The notes under the pieces were generated by a model. The model was not told the origin of the DNA. It searched no databases and worked only from the letters and a program-made list of their open reading frames with translations. From assembly GCF_019145375.1 (NCBI RefSeq), contig NZ_JAHSTX010000001.1:1091001-1155000 (forward strand): a stretch of DNA of 64,000 bases, written 5' to 3'. The DNA is from Pseudomonas triticicola. Its GTDB lineage: Bacteria; Pseudomonadota; Gammaproteobacteria; Pseudomonadales; Pseudomonadaceae. A program made the position numbers and the translations under genes. How positions within the stretch are numbered: position 1 is the first letter of the stretch; each line of letters starts with the position of its first letter. Shown here piece by piece: positions 43,224 to 53,321 of the stretch.

Positions 43224-43842
43224 CCGTGTCGCTGGTGTCCCTGTCCCAGATAAGGCGTGGGTCGAAACTCATCGCCGCAAGCATGGTGAACACCACGACC
43301 AGGCCGAAGAACAGGATGCCCGGTCGTGGCTCGATATCGCCCAGCGCCTGGAATTTCACCAGCGCCGCGACCAGCGCGACCACCAGCACATCGAGCATCG
43401 ACCAGTAGCCGATCAGTTCGACGAAGCGGTACAGCTTCGAACGCTCCCTGCGCGCCCAATCGCTGTTGCGCTGTACGGTGACCAGCAGCAAGGTCAGGGC
43501 GACGAACTTGACCCCCGGCACCGCGATGCTGGCGATGAAAATGATCAGGGCAATGTCCCACGCTCCGGCCTCCCAGAACTCCAGCACGCCACTCATGATC
43601 GTGCTGTCGGCGCCGTTGCCGAGCATCACCGTATTCATCACCGGCAGCAGGTTCGCCGGAATATAAAAGGCCAGCGCGGCGAGCATGTACGCCCAGGTGC
43701 GCGTCAGCGAATTGGTCTTGCGCCGATGCAAAGGCGCATCGCAGCGTGGGCATTCGTGTGGCTCGTCGGTCATGTCACAGGCCAGGCCACAGCTGTGGCA
43801 CAGGCACAGGTTGAGTTCGCTGGCGGTCGGTGGACGCTTCAT
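43156..43842 (-). CDS. pqiA: Paraquat-inducible protein A, second half
   Basis: A 228-residue membrane protein. The N-terminal zinc-ribbon-like part has CHSCGLACDMTDEPHECPRC. Four helices follow with YIPANLLPVMNTVMLGNGAD and LIGYWSMLDVLVVALVAALV, the PqiA signature. The homologous part ends near DPRLIWD. The last ~27 residues (an Ala/Asp/Thr-rich tail) are read largely from DNA antisense to the ydiJ 3' end. The ATG overlaps the stop of the partner pqiA gene by 4 bp. No pqiB/MCE gene follows. Confidence 0.9.
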   Translation of the reverse strand: MKRPPTASELNLCLCHSCGLACDMTDEPHECPRCDAPLHRRKTNSLTRTWAYMLAALAFYIPANLLPVMNTVMLGNGADSTIMSGVLEFWEAGAWDIALIIFIASIAVPGVKFVALTLLLVTVQRNSDWARRERSKLYRFVELIGYWSMLDVLVVALVAALVKFQALGDIEPRPGILFFGLVVVFTMLAAMSFDPRLIWDRDTSDTVSDAASGAAPATDGAAPDPTGA

Positions 43843-44435
43843 AAAATGTCCCAGAGTTCACGGATGTCACGGCCGGCAATGCGGATCATCATCAGGCTCA
43901 GCACCGCCAGGGCGAACAGGCCGATCCCCGGCAGCACATCGAGCAGGCCGGCGAGTTTGAACACCGCGACCATCGCCCCCAGCAGACACACCTCGAGCAT
44001 GCTCCACGGGCGCAGGGTTTCCAGCCAGCGCATGCACAGATTGAACGCCGGTGCCCGGCGCAGGCCGAGGGCAAAACTCAACACCCAGACCAGCAACACC
44101 AACTGGAATGCCGGGGCGATGATGATCGCAATCGCCGCGACCATGGCGATAAAGGTGATCGGTCCCTGGCTCAGCGCGAGCACCGAATCCCATAGGGTCG
44201 CGCTGTTTTTCATGCCTTTGAGGCTGATGCTCATCACCGGATAGAAATTGGCAAACAACCACAGCATCGCCGCCGTGAACGTCAGGGCCAGACGCTGCTC
44301 GATGGTCAGGCCGTTGAAGCGCTGCAGCACGCCACCGCAGCGCACGCACAGGGTCTTCTGATGTTTGGCGAGCACGACTTTCTCGTACACGCAATCACAA
44401 TGCTCGCAGATGATCAGGTGTTCGGTGTTGACCAT
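43839..44435 (-). CDS. pqiA: Paraquat-inducible protein A, first half
   Basis: A 198-residue membrane protein. The cysteine motif C-E-H-C-D-C-V and C-V-R-C-G-G form a zinc-ribbon; ANFYPVMSISLKGMKNSATL and R-P-W-S-M-L-E-V-C-L-L are the PqiA core. In E. coli one PqiA protein carries two such units; here two overlapping genes carry one each. PqiA normally works with the MCE proteins PqiB/PqiC in lipid or envelope trafficking, which are absent here. Confidence 0.9.
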   Translation of the reverse strand: MVNTEHLIICEHCDCVYEKVVLAKHQKTLCVRCGGVLQRFNGLTIEQRLALTFTAAMLWLFANFYPVMSISLKGMKNSATLWDSVLALSQGPITFIAMVAAIAIIIAPAFQLVLLVWVLSFALGLRRAPAFNLCMRWLETLRPWSMLEVCLLGAMVAVFKLAGLLDVLPGIGLFALAVLSLMMIRIAGRDIRELWDIL

Positions 44436-44604
44436 GGACAGCGCTCAAGGGCAGGGCGGACCTGTTCACTATAGAAGGCTGGCGCTGATGGGCAACCTCG
44501 ATGCTGGATGTTTGGGTTTTGTTTTTTGATGTTATAAGGTAACGTGAAATTTGCGGGCGGCGTTGTGGCTGTCCGGTGTTATTCCTCTCGATTGCGAAAG
44601 ACCC

Positions 44605-45774
44605 ATGACCCCTGTGCTTCCCCGTTCTGCCCCATTGACGACTGGCCGGCTGCTATCCATTGATGCGCTCAGAGGCCTGGTGATCCTGTTCATGCTGCTC
44701 GATCACGTACGCGAAACCTTCCTGTTGCACCGACAGGTCTCCGATCCGATGGACATCGCCAGCACCGAGCCGGCGCTGTTTTTCAGTCGCACTCTGGCGC
44801 ATCTGTGTGCGCCGGTGTTCGTCCTGCTGACCGGTTTGTCGGCATGGTTGTACGGTGAAAAATACGCCGGCAAAGCCGATGTCAGCGCATTTCTGTTCAA
44901 ACGCGGATTGTTCCTGGTGGCGCTGGAATTCCCTTTGGTCAACTTCGCCTGGACGTTCCAGTTGCCGCCGAGCGTGATTTACCTGCAAGTGATCTGGGCG
45001 ATCGGCCTGAGCATGATCGCGCTGGCGCTGCTGGTCTGGTTGCCACGTGCGCTGCTGCTGACGCTGAGCGTGGCGATCATCGCCGGGCACAACCTGCTCG
45101 ACGCGGTGCATTTCCCGGTTGAGTCGGCGCTGCATGTGCCTTGGGCGATTCTGCATGATCGAGGCTGGATCGAGGTCAGCGACACCCTGCGCCTGCGTAC
45201 CTCGTACCCGCTGCTGCCGTGGATTGGTGTAATCGGCCTGGGCTATGCGCTCGGGCCGTTGTTTGCTCGCGGCATGGACGCGGCGGTGCGTCAGCGTCGT
45301 TTGCTGATTGCTGGGGTCGCTGGTTTGCTGGGATTTGTGGTGCTGCGCTTGATCAACGGCTACGGCGAAAAACCGTGGGCGATCAGCGATTCGCTGGTGC
45401 AGACACTGATGAGCTTTTTCAATATCACCAAATACCCGCCATCGCTGCTGTTTCTCGCGCTGACTGTGAGCGCAGGGCTGTTGCTGTTGCTCGCCTTTGA
45501 GCGCGTGCAGAGTCGCCGCTGGATTGGCTGGCTGACCGTGTTCGGCTCGGCGCCGATGTTTTTCTATCTGCTGCACTTGTACGTGTTGAAGGTGTTGTAC
45601 CTGATTGGTGTGGCGCTGTTCGGCCTGAATCAGGGCAGCTATTTCGGCTTTTCGACGGTGACGGCGGTGTGGCTGGCGGCAATGGTTCTTGCCGTGGTGC
45701 TGTTCCCGGCAGTGCGCTGGTTTTCTGCATTGAAAGCGCGGCGGCGGGACATCAGCTGGCTGAAATATCTGTAA
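44605..45774 (+). CDS. DUF1624 / HGSNAT-like acyltransferase membrane protein
   Basis: A 389-residue protein with ten or so helices. RLLSIDALRGLVILFMLLDH with the arginine/histidine pair and FVLLTGLSAWLYGEKYAGKA are typical of the DUF1624 (heparan-alpha-glucosaminide N-acetyltransferase catalytic) family; it ends with FYLLHLYVLKVLYLIGVALF. It probably moves an acyl group across the inner membrane to a sugar or lipid. The ATG at 44605 has a weak GAAAGA; the open frame upstream to 44551 is not needed. Confidence 0.83.
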   Translation: MTPVLPRSAPLTTGRLLSIDALRGLVILFMLLDHVRETFLLHRQVSDPMDIASTEPALFFSRTLAHLCAPVFVLLTGLSAWLYGEKYAGKADVSAFLFKRGLFLVALEFPLVNFAWTFQLPPSVIYLQVIWAIGLSMIALALLVWLPRALLLTLSVAIIAGHNLLDAVHFPVESALHVPWAILHDRGWIEVSDTLRLRTSYPLLPWIGVIGLGYALGPLFARGMDAAVRQRRLLIAGVAGLLGFVVLRLINGYGEKPWAISDSLVQTLMSFFNITKYPPSLLFLALTVSAGLLLLLAFERVQSRRWIGWLTVFGSAPMFFYLLHLYVLKVLYLIGVALFGLNQGSYFGFSTVTAVWLAAMVLAVVLFPAVRWFSALKARRRDISWLKYL

Positions 45775-45827
45775 ATCGAAGCAGAGCTTGTGGGAGTCGT
45801 GCCCCAAATCATCTGCGCAGCCGTGCC

Positions 45828-45919
45828 CCTGTGGGAGCGAGCCTGCTCGCGAAGAGGTGTGTCAGTCGATGCAGCAGTGACTGACAGGACGCTTTCGCGA
45901 GCAGGCTCGCTCCCACAGG
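45828..45919. repeat. REPIN
   Basis: Forward and inverted REP copies flank an inner palindrome, GTCAGTC...GACTGAC, so the whole unit can fold as one long hairpin. It lies between the convergent DUF1624 and sad genes. Confidence 0.92.
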
Positions 45920-45935
45920 TTTTACAGCATCCGGC

Positions 45936-47327
45936 TTATTTACGATCCAGCCATACGGTCTGCGCGTTGCAGAATTCCCGTACGCCAAAGTGCGACAGCT
46001 CACGACCAAAGCCGCTTTTTTTCACGCCGCCGAAGGTCACACGTGGATCGCTGGCGGAGTAGCCGTTGATGAACACGCCACCGGTTTCCAATTCGCTGGT
46101 CAGTTGTTCGGCCAGCGCGACGTTGGCGGTGTAGATCGTGGCAGTCAGGCCGAAATCGCTGTCGTTGGCCAAGGCTACGGCGTGTGCGCAATCGCGGGCG
46201 GTGATGATCGAGGCGACCGGGCCGAAAAGTTCTTGTTTGAACGAAGTCATGCGGTCGGTGACATCGGCCAGCACGGTCGGTTCGTAGAAGTTGCCGGCGC
46301 CCTCGGCTTTTCGGCCGCCGAGCAGCAGCGTCGCGCCTTCCTCCAACGTGTCACGCACTTGTTGATCCAGTTCATCACGCAGATCGAAGCGCGCCATCGG
46401 CCCGATATAGGTGTCAGCGTTGAGCGGATCGCCCATCTTCAACTGGCGTGTCGCTTCGACGAACTTGCGGGTGAATTCCTCGACAACACCTTGTTCGATG
46501 ATCAGACGTTTCGCAGCTGCGCAAACCTGGCCGGAATTCTGATAGCGACCGACCACCGCCGCGTTCACCGCCTCATCCAGATCAGCATCGTTGAGCACGA
46601 TGAACGGATCGGAACCGCCCAGTTCCAGCACACACTTCTTCAATGCCGCACCGGCCTGAGCGCCGATGGCCATGCCGGCGCGGACGCTGCCGGTCAGGGT
46701 CACGGCGGCAATGCGCGGATCGGCGATGGCGGTGGAAACGCCTTCCGGGGTGACGTTGATCACTTCAAACACGCCATCGGGAAAACCGGCGCGGACAAAC
46801 GCATCGCGCAGCAGGTAAGCGCTGCCCATCACGTTCGGCGCATGCTTGAGCACGTAAGTGTTGCCAGCGATCAGTGTCGGCACCGCGCCGCGCAGCACTT
46901 GCCAGATCGGGAAGTTCCACGGCATCACCGCCAGAATCGGCCCCAGCGGACGGTACTCGATACGCGCTTTTCCGCCTTCAACCTGGGTCGCCTCAGCGTC
47001 GAGCATGGCCGGGCCGTGTTCCGCGTACCACTCGCAGAGCTTGGCGCATTTCTCGATTTCGCCACGGGCCTGGGCGATCGGCTTGCCCATTTCCTGGGTG
47101 ATCATGGTTGCCATCGCTTCTGAGGTTTCACGCAGCGCGCCGGCGAGGGCGGTCAAAAGACGCGAACGATCCTGCAGCGGCTTGCGCTTCCACTTGCCGA
47201 AAGCGAAGGCAGCGCGAGTCAGCGCCGCATCAAGGGCAGCGGCGGATTCAAATGCGTAATGACCGATCCGCTCGCCGGTGGCAGGGTTGATCGAGATGGC
47301 GTGGGTCTGGCTGGAAATCTGGCTCAT
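45936..47327 (-). CDS. sad: NAD(P)-dependent succinate-semialdehyde dehydrogenase (Sad type)
   Basis: A 463-residue aldehyde dehydrogenase, the same size as E. coli Sad/YneI. The cofactor site is GPILAVMPWNFPIWQVLRGA, the catalytic Glu sits in V-L-E-L-G-G-S-D-P-F, and the nucleophile Cys is in YQNSGQVCAAAKRLI. The C-terminus has VTFGGVKKSGFGRELSHFGV. It oxidises succinate semialdehyde to succinate in GABA/putrescine use. It is divergent from a PtrR-like LysR, as in E. coli. Confidence 0.88.
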   Translation of the reverse strand: MSQISSQTHAISINPATGERIGHYAFESAAALDAALTRAAFAFGKWKRKPLQDRSRLLTALAGALRETSEAMATMITQEMGKPIAQARGEIEKCAKLCEWYAEHGPAMLDAEATQVEGGKARIEYRPLGPILAVMPWNFPIWQVLRGAVPTLIAGNTYVLKHAPNVMGSAYLLRDAFVRAGFPDGVFEVINVTPEGVSTAIADPRIAAVTLTGSVRAGMAIGAQAGAALKKCVLELGGSDPFIVLNDADLDEAVNAAVVGRYQNSGQVCAAAKRLIIEQGVVEEFTRKFVEATRQLKMGDPLNADTYIGPMARFDLRDELDQQVRDTLEEGATLLLGGRKAEGAGNFYEPTVLADVTDRMTSFKQELFGPVASIITARDCAHAVALANDSDFGLTATIYTANVALAEQLTSELETGGVFINGYSASDPRVTFGGVKKSGFGRELSHFGVREFCNAQTVWLDRK

Positions 47328-47431
47328 TGAGGTTGTCCTGTAGGTTCGTCGGATGGGCCTAGAGTAGGGTGGCGTTAGTTTTCTGGAAACTGAATAATAA
47401 AGAGCGTTTCTTTCACGATCGGAGAATGACT

Positions 47432-48310
47432 GTGGATCTGGTGCAACTGGAAATCTTCAAAGCCGTGGCCGAGCACGGCAGCATCAGCGCCGCCGCCACG
47501 CAGATTCATCGCGTGCCGTCGAACCTGACTACGCGGATCAAACAGTTGGAGCAGGACCTCGGCGTCGATCTGTTTATCCGTGAGAAAAGTCGTCTGCGCC
47601 TGTCACCGGCCGGGTGGAGTTTTCTCGAGTACACGCGGCGCATTCTCGATCTGGTGCAGGAAGCCCGAGCCACGGTGGCGGGGGAGGAACCCCAAGGCGC
47701 GTTCCCGTTGGGCTCGTTGGAAAGTACCGCAGCGGTGCGTATTCCCGAACTGCTGGCGGCATACAACCAGCAGCACCCGAAGGTCGACCTCGACCTGTCA
47801 ACCGGGCCATCGGGGACGATGATCGACGGCGTGCTGTCCGGGCGCCTGGCTGCGGCATTCGTCGACGGCCCAGTGCTGCATCCGGCCCTGGAAGGTGTGC
47901 CGGCGTTCGAGGAGGAAATGGTCATCATCGCGCCGCTCAATCATTCACCGGTCGAACGTGCGGCGGACGTTAACGGCGAAAACATCTACGCCTTCCGTTC
48001 CAACTGTTCCTACCGTCACCATTTTGAAAAATGGTTCAGCACCGACGCTGCCGTACCCGGCAAGATCTTCGAAATGGAGTCCTACCACGGCATGCTCGCC
48101 TGCGTCAGCGCCGGTGCCGGCCTGGCGCTGATGCCGCGCAAAATGCTGCAGAGCATGCCCGGCAGCGCGACGGTCAGCGTCTGGCCGCTGACGGCGGACT
48201 TCCGCTATCTGACTACCTGGCTGGTGTGGCGCCGGGGCACGGTGTCGCGCAGTCTGAGCATGTTCGTGCGTTTGCTTGAAGAGCGGGGCGTGGTGCGTGA
48301 GCAGGGCTGA
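47432..48310 (+). CDS. LysR family regulator, PtrR/YneJ-like
   Basis: A 292-residue LTTR that closely follows E. coli YneJ (PtrR): [29 protein letters not shown] in the HTH and [20 protein letters not shown] plus [20 protein letters not shown] in the effector domain. E. coli PtrR controls the divergent sad gene. The arrangement here is the same. I prefer the GTG at 47432, with GGAG seven bases before it; the ATG at 47426 is too close to that site. Confidence 0.9.
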   Translation: MDLVQLEIFKAVAEHGSISAAATQIHRVPSNLTTRIKQLEQDLGVDLFIREKSRLRLSPAGWSFLEYTRRILDLVQEARATVAGEEPQGAFPLGSLESTAAVRIPELLAAYNQQHPKVDLDLSTGPSGTMIDGVLSGRLAAAFVDGPVLHPALEGVPAFEEEMVIIAPLNHSPVERAADVNGENIYAFRSNCSYRHHFEKWFSTDAAVPGKIFEMESYHGMLACVSAGAGLALMPRKMLQSMPGSATVSVWPLTADFRYLTTWLVWRRGTVSRSLSMFVRLLEERGVVREQG

Positions 48311-48322
48311 ACGCATTCGGCG

Positions 48323-48946
48323 TTACGGCGTGCCATTGCGCCCGTACAAACGATAACCGTCGCGCTGATTCAAGCGGTCGTAATAGGCGCGCACCGCAGC
48401 CAGGTCCCCGTGATCGAGCGGCGTTTCGAACCAGCGATTGACCGACAACCCGATCGGAATGTCCGCCAGGGAAAACTGCTCGCCACTGACGTAAGCGCCG
48501 GTCTTCTCCAGTTGGCGATCGAGGATTTGCATGTTGCGCGTCCAGTCCCGGCAGCCGGCGGCCAGGGCATCGCGGTCCTGATAGTCCGGCGACTTGCGCA
48601 CCAGCGACATCAGCGGATACGACCACGAGCGATTCAGCTCCGAGGCCTGCCAGTCGATCCACTGATCGACCCGCGCCCGGGCAATAGGCTCAGCGGGATA
48701 CAAATGCGCACCGCCGTAACGCGTCGCCAGATAACGAATGATTGTGTTGGATTCCCAAAGAGTGAGATCGCCGTCCTGGATCACCGGCACCATGGCGCAG
48801 GGGTTGAGCGCGAGAAACTCCGGCGTGTTTGGCGACTTGAAGCCCGAACCCCAGTCTTCGCGCTCGAACGGGATGTCCAGTTCGGCACAGGTCCACAGCA
48901 CTTTGCGCACATTGATCGATGAGGCTTTGCCGAGTATTCGCAGCAT
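48323..48946 (-). CDS. Glutathione S-transferase
   Basis: A 207-residue GST. The thioredoxin-fold domain has [20 protein letters not shown] (Ser-Ser-x-Asn in the catalytic loop), [11 protein letters not shown] with the cis-Pro, and [17 protein letters not shown]. The helical domain has R-V-D-Q-W-I-D-W-Q. The ATG at 48946 follows GAAGGAAATCC. It converges with the PtrR-like gene by a 12-bp gap and its substrate is unknown. Confidence 0.9.
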   Translation of the reverse strand: MLRILGKASSINVRKVLWTCAELDIPFEREDWGSGFKSPNTPEFLALNPCAMVPVIQDGDLTLWESNTIIRYLATRYGGAHLYPAEPIARARVDQWIDWQASELNRSWSYPLMSLVRKSPDYQDRDALAAGCRDWTRNMQILDRQLEKTGAYVSGEQFSLADIPIGLSVNRWFETPLDHGDLAAVRAYYDRLNQRDGYRLYGRNGTP

Positions 48947-49062
48947 TGGATTTCCTTCTCCGGGTAGTGGACGCAGGAAAATACCATAGCGCAAAACACA
49001 AGGCCCGCATCGCGCGAGCCTTGGTCGATCAGCATTTACCGGCCGCTTGGGCCAAGCGGAAA

Positions 49063-49881
49063 TCAGCGGTTGAGGAACGCCAGCAGATCCTCATTCAACG
49101 CCTGCGCGTGGGTCACGGCGAACCCGTGCGGCGCGCCGGCGTAAACTTTCAACTCGGCACCCTTGATTTGCGCGGCGGCCTGCTTGCCGGTGGTTTCGAA
49201 CGGCACGATCTGGTCGCCGTCGCCATGGATCACCAGGGTCGGCACGTCGATCTTGGCCATGTCCGGGCGGAAGTCGGTTTCCGAGAACGCGGTCACGCAG
49301 TCGACGGTGCCCTTGAGCGATGCCATCAGCGCGATGTTCAGGGTTTGCGTGAGCACGCCGTCAGAGACTTTCTGGCCCTGATTGGTGCCGTAGAACGGCG
49401 CGTTGAAGTCGGCGATGAACTGCGCGCGATCTTTCAGCAAGCCAGCCTTGATGCCGTCGAACACCGATTTGTCGACGCCGTCGGCAAAATCGGCTTTCTT
49501 GCCGAACAGCGGCGTGACCGCACCGAGCAATACCAGGCCGGCAACACGCTCGCTGCCGTGGCGGGCGATGTAGCGGCTGACGTCGCCGCCACCCATCGAG
49601 AAGCCGACCAGGGTCACGTCGCGCAGGTCCAGATGGTTGATCAGGCCGGCGATGTCATCGGCGAAGGTGTCGTAGTCATAACCGGTCCACGGCTGCTCCG
49701 AGCGCCCGAAACCACGGCGGTCGAAGGCGATGGTGCGATAGCCGCGACTGCTCAGGTATTCCATCTGGTATTCCCACATGTCGGCATCCAGCGGCCAGCC
49801 GTGGCTGAACAGCACGGGCTTGCCGCTGCCCCAGTCCTTGTAATAGATCTCGGTGCCGTCTTGGGTCTTGAAGGTGCTCAT
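49063..49881 (-). CDS. Alpha/beta hydrolase, aryl esterase / non-heme chloroperoxidase
   Basis: A 272-residue hydrolase almost identical in motifs to the P. fluorescens aryl esterase [43 protein letters not shown], the nucleophile elbow [20 protein letters not shown] (Ser in GFSMG), the acid loop [12 protein letters not shown] and the closing H in [14 protein letters not shown]. Such enzymes hydrolyse aryl esters and show promiscuous perhydrolase activity. The ATG at 49881 follows AAGGAG. No clear operon. Confidence 0.92.
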   Translation of the reverse strand: MSTFKTQDGTEIYYKDWGSGKPVLFSHGWPLDADMWEYQMEYLSSRGYRTIAFDRRGFGRSEQPWTGYDYDTFADDIAGLINHLDLRDVTLVGFSMGGGDVSRYIARHGSERVAGLVLLGAVTPLFGKKADFADGVDKSVFDGIKAGLLKDRAQFIADFNAPFYGTNQGQKVSDGVLTQTLNIALMASLKGTVDCVTAFSETDFRPDMAKIDVPTLVIHGDGDQIVPFETTGKQAAAQIKGAELKVYAGAPHGFAVTHAQALNEDLLAFLNR

Positions 49882-50042
49882 GCAAACTCCTTGTGATCGT
49901 GTGTGGCAAGAATAGATGCCGAATGGGCAACGGCCACTATCCGCGCAGAATGCGAAAGGCACTTGTACGCAAGTGCTGGTTTGGTGGGAGGAAAGAGTCG
50001 TACGTTGCGCGATGAGTATTTCACTTCGACATTACAGAATTG

Positions 50043-50078
50043 AAAAAGGGCGATCTCCGGTCGGAGTCGCCCTTTTTT
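50043..50078 (-). terminator. Bidirectional terminator after the LLM gene
   Basis: AAAAAGGGCGA and TCGCCCTTTTTT flank CTCCGGTCGGAG-like inner pairing, giving a long stem with a T6 run. It terminates the LLM gene that ends at 50103; the other strand side also has a T-run and could stop plus-strand transcription. Confidence 0.88.
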
Positions 50079-50102
50079 CAATGCTGAGAGATGGACAGGC
50101 TC

Positions 50103-51146
50103 CTAGCGAAACGCCGGCACCACATGCTTGATAAACAACTCCAGCGATTTCTTCTTCTCTTCATGCGGCAAGCTGTTGTCACACCAGAAACTGAACTCAT
50201 CCACGCCCAGTTCCTGGTAGTACTTGATCCGCGGAATGATCTCTTCCGGCGTGCCGATCATCGCGGTCTTGTGCAGGCTCTCCAGCTCAAACTCCGGACG
50301 TCCGGCAAACTTCTCTTCCGGGCTCGGCGCGAGGAAACCATTGACCGGTGTTTGCTTGTTGCCAAACCACGCATCGAACGTGCGGTAGAAACGCGAGATG
50401 GCTTTCGCGCCAACTTTCCAGCCGTCCGGGTCGTCGGCGGTGTGCACGTGGGTGTGGCGCAGCACCATCAATTGTGGACGCGGTACGTCTGGGTTGTTGT
50501 CCAGTGCGGTCTGGAATTTGTTCTTCAGGTCTAGGACTTCTTCGTCGCCTTTCATCAATGGCGTGACCATGACGTTGCAGCCGTTGGCGACGGCGAAGTT
50601 GTGCGAGTCGGGGTCGCGGGCGGCGATCCACATGGGTGGGTTGGGTTTTTGAATCGGCTTCGGCACGCTGGTCGAGGTGGGGAATTTCCAGATGTCACCG
50701 TCGTGGGCGTAGTCGCCTTGCCACAGGGCGCGGACCACCGGGACCATTTCGCGCAGGGCCTGGCCGCCGCTGGAGGCGGGCATGCCGCCAGCCATGCGGT
50801 CGAATTCAACCTGATAGGCGCCACGGGCGAGACCGACTTCCATGCGGCCGTTGCTGATCACGTCGAGCAGGGCGCATTCGCCGGCGACGCGCAGCGGGTG
50901 CCAGAACGGCGCGATGATGGTACCGGCGCCGAGGTGGATGGTCGTGGTTTTCGCTGCGAGGTAGGCCAGCAACGGCATCGGGCTTGGGGAGATGGTGTAT
51001 TCCATGGCGTGGTGTTCGCCAATCCACACAGTGCTGAAACCGCCAGCCTCGGCCATCAGGGTCAGTTCGGTCAGGTCTTCGAACAGTTGGCGGTGGCTGA
51101 CGCTTTCGTCCCAGCGTTCCATGTGTACGAACAGGGAAAATTTCAT
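50103..51146 (-). CDS. LLM-class flavin-dependent monooxygenase
   Basis: A 347-residue bacterial-luciferase-family oxygenase with a TIM-barrel fold that uses reduced FMN from a separate reductase. GGFSTVWIGEHHAMEYTISP (the H-H active-site region), IHLGAGTIIAPFWHPLRVAG and GRMEVGLARGAYQVEFDRM are family motifs; PPMWIAARDPDSHNFAVANG follows. It is not RutA-like. It lies next to, and is divergent from, a chemoreceptor gene, with the shared motif at 51280 between them. A flavin reductase and NCS1 permease with the same motif lie 2-3 kb away. Substrate unknown. Confidence 0.88.
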   Translation of the reverse strand: MKFSLFVHMERWDESVSHRQLFEDLTELTLMAEAGGFSTVWIGEHHAMEYTISPSPMPLLAYLAAKTTTIHLGAGTIIAPFWHPLRVAGECALLDVISNGRMEVGLARGAYQVEFDRMAGGMPASSGGQALREMVPVVRALWQGDYAHDGDIWKFPTSTSVPKPIQKPNPPMWIAARDPDSHNFAVANGCNVMVTPLMKGDEEVLDLKNKFQTALDNNPDVPRPQLMVLRHTHVHTADDPDGWKVGAKAISRFYRTFDAWFGNKQTPVNGFLAPSPEEKFAGRPEFELESLHKTAMIGTPEEIIPRIKYYQELGVDEFSFWCDNSLPHEEKKKSLELFIKHVVPAFR

Positions 51147-51279
51147 GACGCTACCTCGAGTCTTTTGTAATTGGCCGGTCGTATGCGGGCCTGTCGAACT
51201 GACGTGAGCGCTGTGCGCTCGCGAGTCTTCTCACCATTCAGGCACGCCTTCGAGGACGGCTGTTCGGTTGATTGAATAT

Positions 51280-51295
51280 TGGTATACCATAATAC
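51280..51295. promoter_or_regulatory. Shared operator-like motif, copy 1
   Basis: TGGTATACCATAATAC lies 70 bp before the chemoreceptor start and 134 bp from the LLM start. The perfect palindrome TGGTATACCA fits the TnGTATACnA pattern of FadR/VanR-type GntR regulators. Confidence 0.6.
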
Positions 51296-51349
51296 GAAAT
51301 ATCCGCAAAATATTTCTGACCGACACTTCGAACAAGGAAGGCGCAAGCA

Positions 51350-53296
51350 ATGAACATAAAACAAAAACTGACTCTGGCGTTTGCGGTAATCGCCAGCCTG
51401 CCGGTGTTGCTGGTGGCAGCGCTGATCATCCTCAATGTCCGCGAGGGCGCGCGCGACACCTTTACCGACAGCACCGGGCGCGAAGTGCGTCAGGTGGAAA
51501 ACGCGATGCAGCTGTTTTTCGAGGGCATCAGCCAGAACGTTGCTTACCTGGCCGAGCATCCGCAACTGCAGAGCATCGACACCAGCCTCAAACGCTACCT
51601 GAGCAGCGACGCCTCGCAAGTGCCGATGGGGCCGCAGGATCAACAGCTGTTCAAGCTGTTCGACGGTCTGGCCAAGGCGCACCCGGCTTACACCTATCTA
51701 TCTGTCGGCACCGAGCAGGGCGGTTATCTGTTCTGGCCGGGCGATGCGAAGTTGGCGAACTACGATCCGCGCACCCGGCCCTGGTACAAAACCGCGATGG
51801 CCAATCCCGGCAAAACCCTGCGCACCGAGGCCTATTACTGGGCGGCGGATGACGTGGTGCTGGTGAGCACCGTGCGCAGTTTCAACAACCAGTTGGGCAG
51901 CAATGCTGGCGTGGTCAACATCGATGTATCGCTCAAGCAATTGACCGACCTGGTCAAGCAGATTCGCCTCGGCGAGAGCGGTTATCTGATGTTGATGGAA
52001 GCCAACAACACCGTGCTGGTCGACCCGAGCGATCCGGCGCACAACTTCAAGAAACTCAGCGATCTCGGCGACGGGTATCAGCAACTGGCCGAGGCGGGCA
52101 AAGGCTTGGTCGAAGTGCAATTGGCCGGCGAGGATTACATGGCGCTGGTCTGGCCGTCGCAGACGTTGGGCTGGCGGTTTGTGGGGCTGGTGAAGGCCAG
52201 CGAAGTAATGGCCGGGGCAACCCGTTTGACTTGGCTGATCGGCGCTATCGCTGTGGTTTGCGCGCTGCTGTTTGCAATGGCAGGTGCGTGGTTCGCCGGT
52301 TTGATGGTCAAGCCGATTCGTGGTGTCGCCAGTGGTCTCGAAGGTATTGCTCAAGGCGAGGGCGATCTGACTGCGCGACTGGAAGTACGGGGGCAGGACG
52401 AAACCGCGCAACTGGCCGGCTGGTTCAACCAGTTTCTTGAAGCGATTCGTACGCTGATTCAACGCATCGGCCAGGCGGCAGGGCAGATTCACAGCAGCTC
52501 CGGCAGCGCCACTGAAGTCTCGGCGGAAATGGCCGACGTCGCTTCGCGTCAGCGTGAGGCGGTGGACATGGTGTCGACCGCATTCCACGAAATGGTCGCC
52601 ACCTCCAACGAGGTCGCGCGCTCGTGCAGCCAAGCGGCCGATTCAGCAGACAACGGTCAGCGTCAGGCACACACCGGGCAGCAGCAGATCGACGCGGCGG
52701 TAAATAACGTCGGGCGCTTGAGTCAGGAGATCGGCCACAGCGCCGAGTCGATGCAGCAACTGGAACAGGACAGCAACGACATCCAGTCGATTCTCGGCAC
52801 GATTCGCTCGATTGCCGAGCAGACCAATCTGCTCGCGCTCAACGCCGCCATCGAGGCCGCGCGCGCCGGTGAACAGGGCAGGGGCTTTGCCGTGGTCGCC
52901 GATGAAGTTCGCGCGCTGGCCAAACGCACGTCGGACTCGACCGGTGAGATTGACGCATTGCTCGGCAATCTGGCGCGGCGCACCCACCAGATGGGCAAGC
53001 AGATGCACGCCAGCCTTGAGGTGTCACAGGAAACCGTGGTGTCGATCAACGAGGCGCGGGCGAGTTTTGAATTGATCCGTGAATCGGTCGACGTGATCCG
53101 CGACATGAACACGCAGATCGCCACAGCGGCGGAGGAACAGCATCAAGTGGCAGAGGACATCAATCGGCACATCAGCCAGATTCATGGCGATGCGCAGTTG
53201 GTGGCAAGTCTGGCGGATTCGACTCGGCAGGATGCGCAGAACCTGACGGCGTTGTCGCAGACGTTGAATCAGTTGGTGAGCCGGTTTAGGACCTGA
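51350..53296 (+). CDS. Methyl-accepting chemotaxis protein, dCache type
   Basis: A 648-residue chemoreceptor. TM1 (about 8-28), a periplasmic double-Cache domain (about 35-275, with [19 protein letters not shown] as the typical dCache strand), TM2 (about 285-310), HAMP and the signalling hairpin ([20 protein letters not shown]). It senses a small molecule outside the cell. P. putida McpH, of the same class, binds purines, so the neighbouring permease suggests a related ligand. The ATG is behind AAGGAAGGCGC-like sequence (GGAAGG). It is one of the genes with the TGGTATACCA motif. Confidence 0.9.
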   Translation: MNIKQKLTLAFAVIASLPVLLVAALIILNVREGARDTFTDSTGREVRQVENAMQLFFEGISQNVAYLAEHPQLQSIDTSLKRYLSSDASQVPMGPQDQQLFKLFDGLAKAHPAYTYLSVGTEQGGYLFWPGDAKLANYDPRTRPWYKTAMANPGKTLRTEAYYWAADDVVLVSTVRSFNNQLGSNAGVVNIDVSLKQLTDLVKQIRLGESGYLMLMEANNTVLVDPSDPAHNFKKLSDLGDGYQQLAEAGKGLVEVQLAGEDYMALVWPSQTLGWRFVGLVKASEVMAGATRLTWLIGAIAVVCALLFAMAGAWFAGLMVKPIRGVASGLEGIAQGEGDLTARLEVRGQDETAQLAGWFNQFLEAIRTLIQRIGQAAGQIHSSSGSATEVSAEMADVASRQREAVDMVSTAFHEMVATSNEVARSCSQAADSADNGQRQAHTGQQQIDAAVNNVGRLSQEIGHSAESMQQLEQDSNDIQSILGTIRSIAEQTNLLALNAAIEAARAGEQGRGFAVVADEVRALAKRTSDSTGEIDALLGNLARRTHQMGKQMHASLEVSQETVVSINEARASFELIRESVDVIRDMNTQIATAAEEQHQVAEDINRHISQIHGDAQLVASLADSTRQDAQNLTALSQTLNQLVSRFRT

Positions 53297-53321
53297 CACG
53301 GTCGCCCAGGCAACACCAAAA

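Noticed and set aside
44529..44545. Zur-like box (ATGTTATAAGGTAACGT) between pqiA and DUF1624 genes
   Set aside because: Only partial symmetry and neither neighbour is a known zinc-uptake gene; too weak to call.
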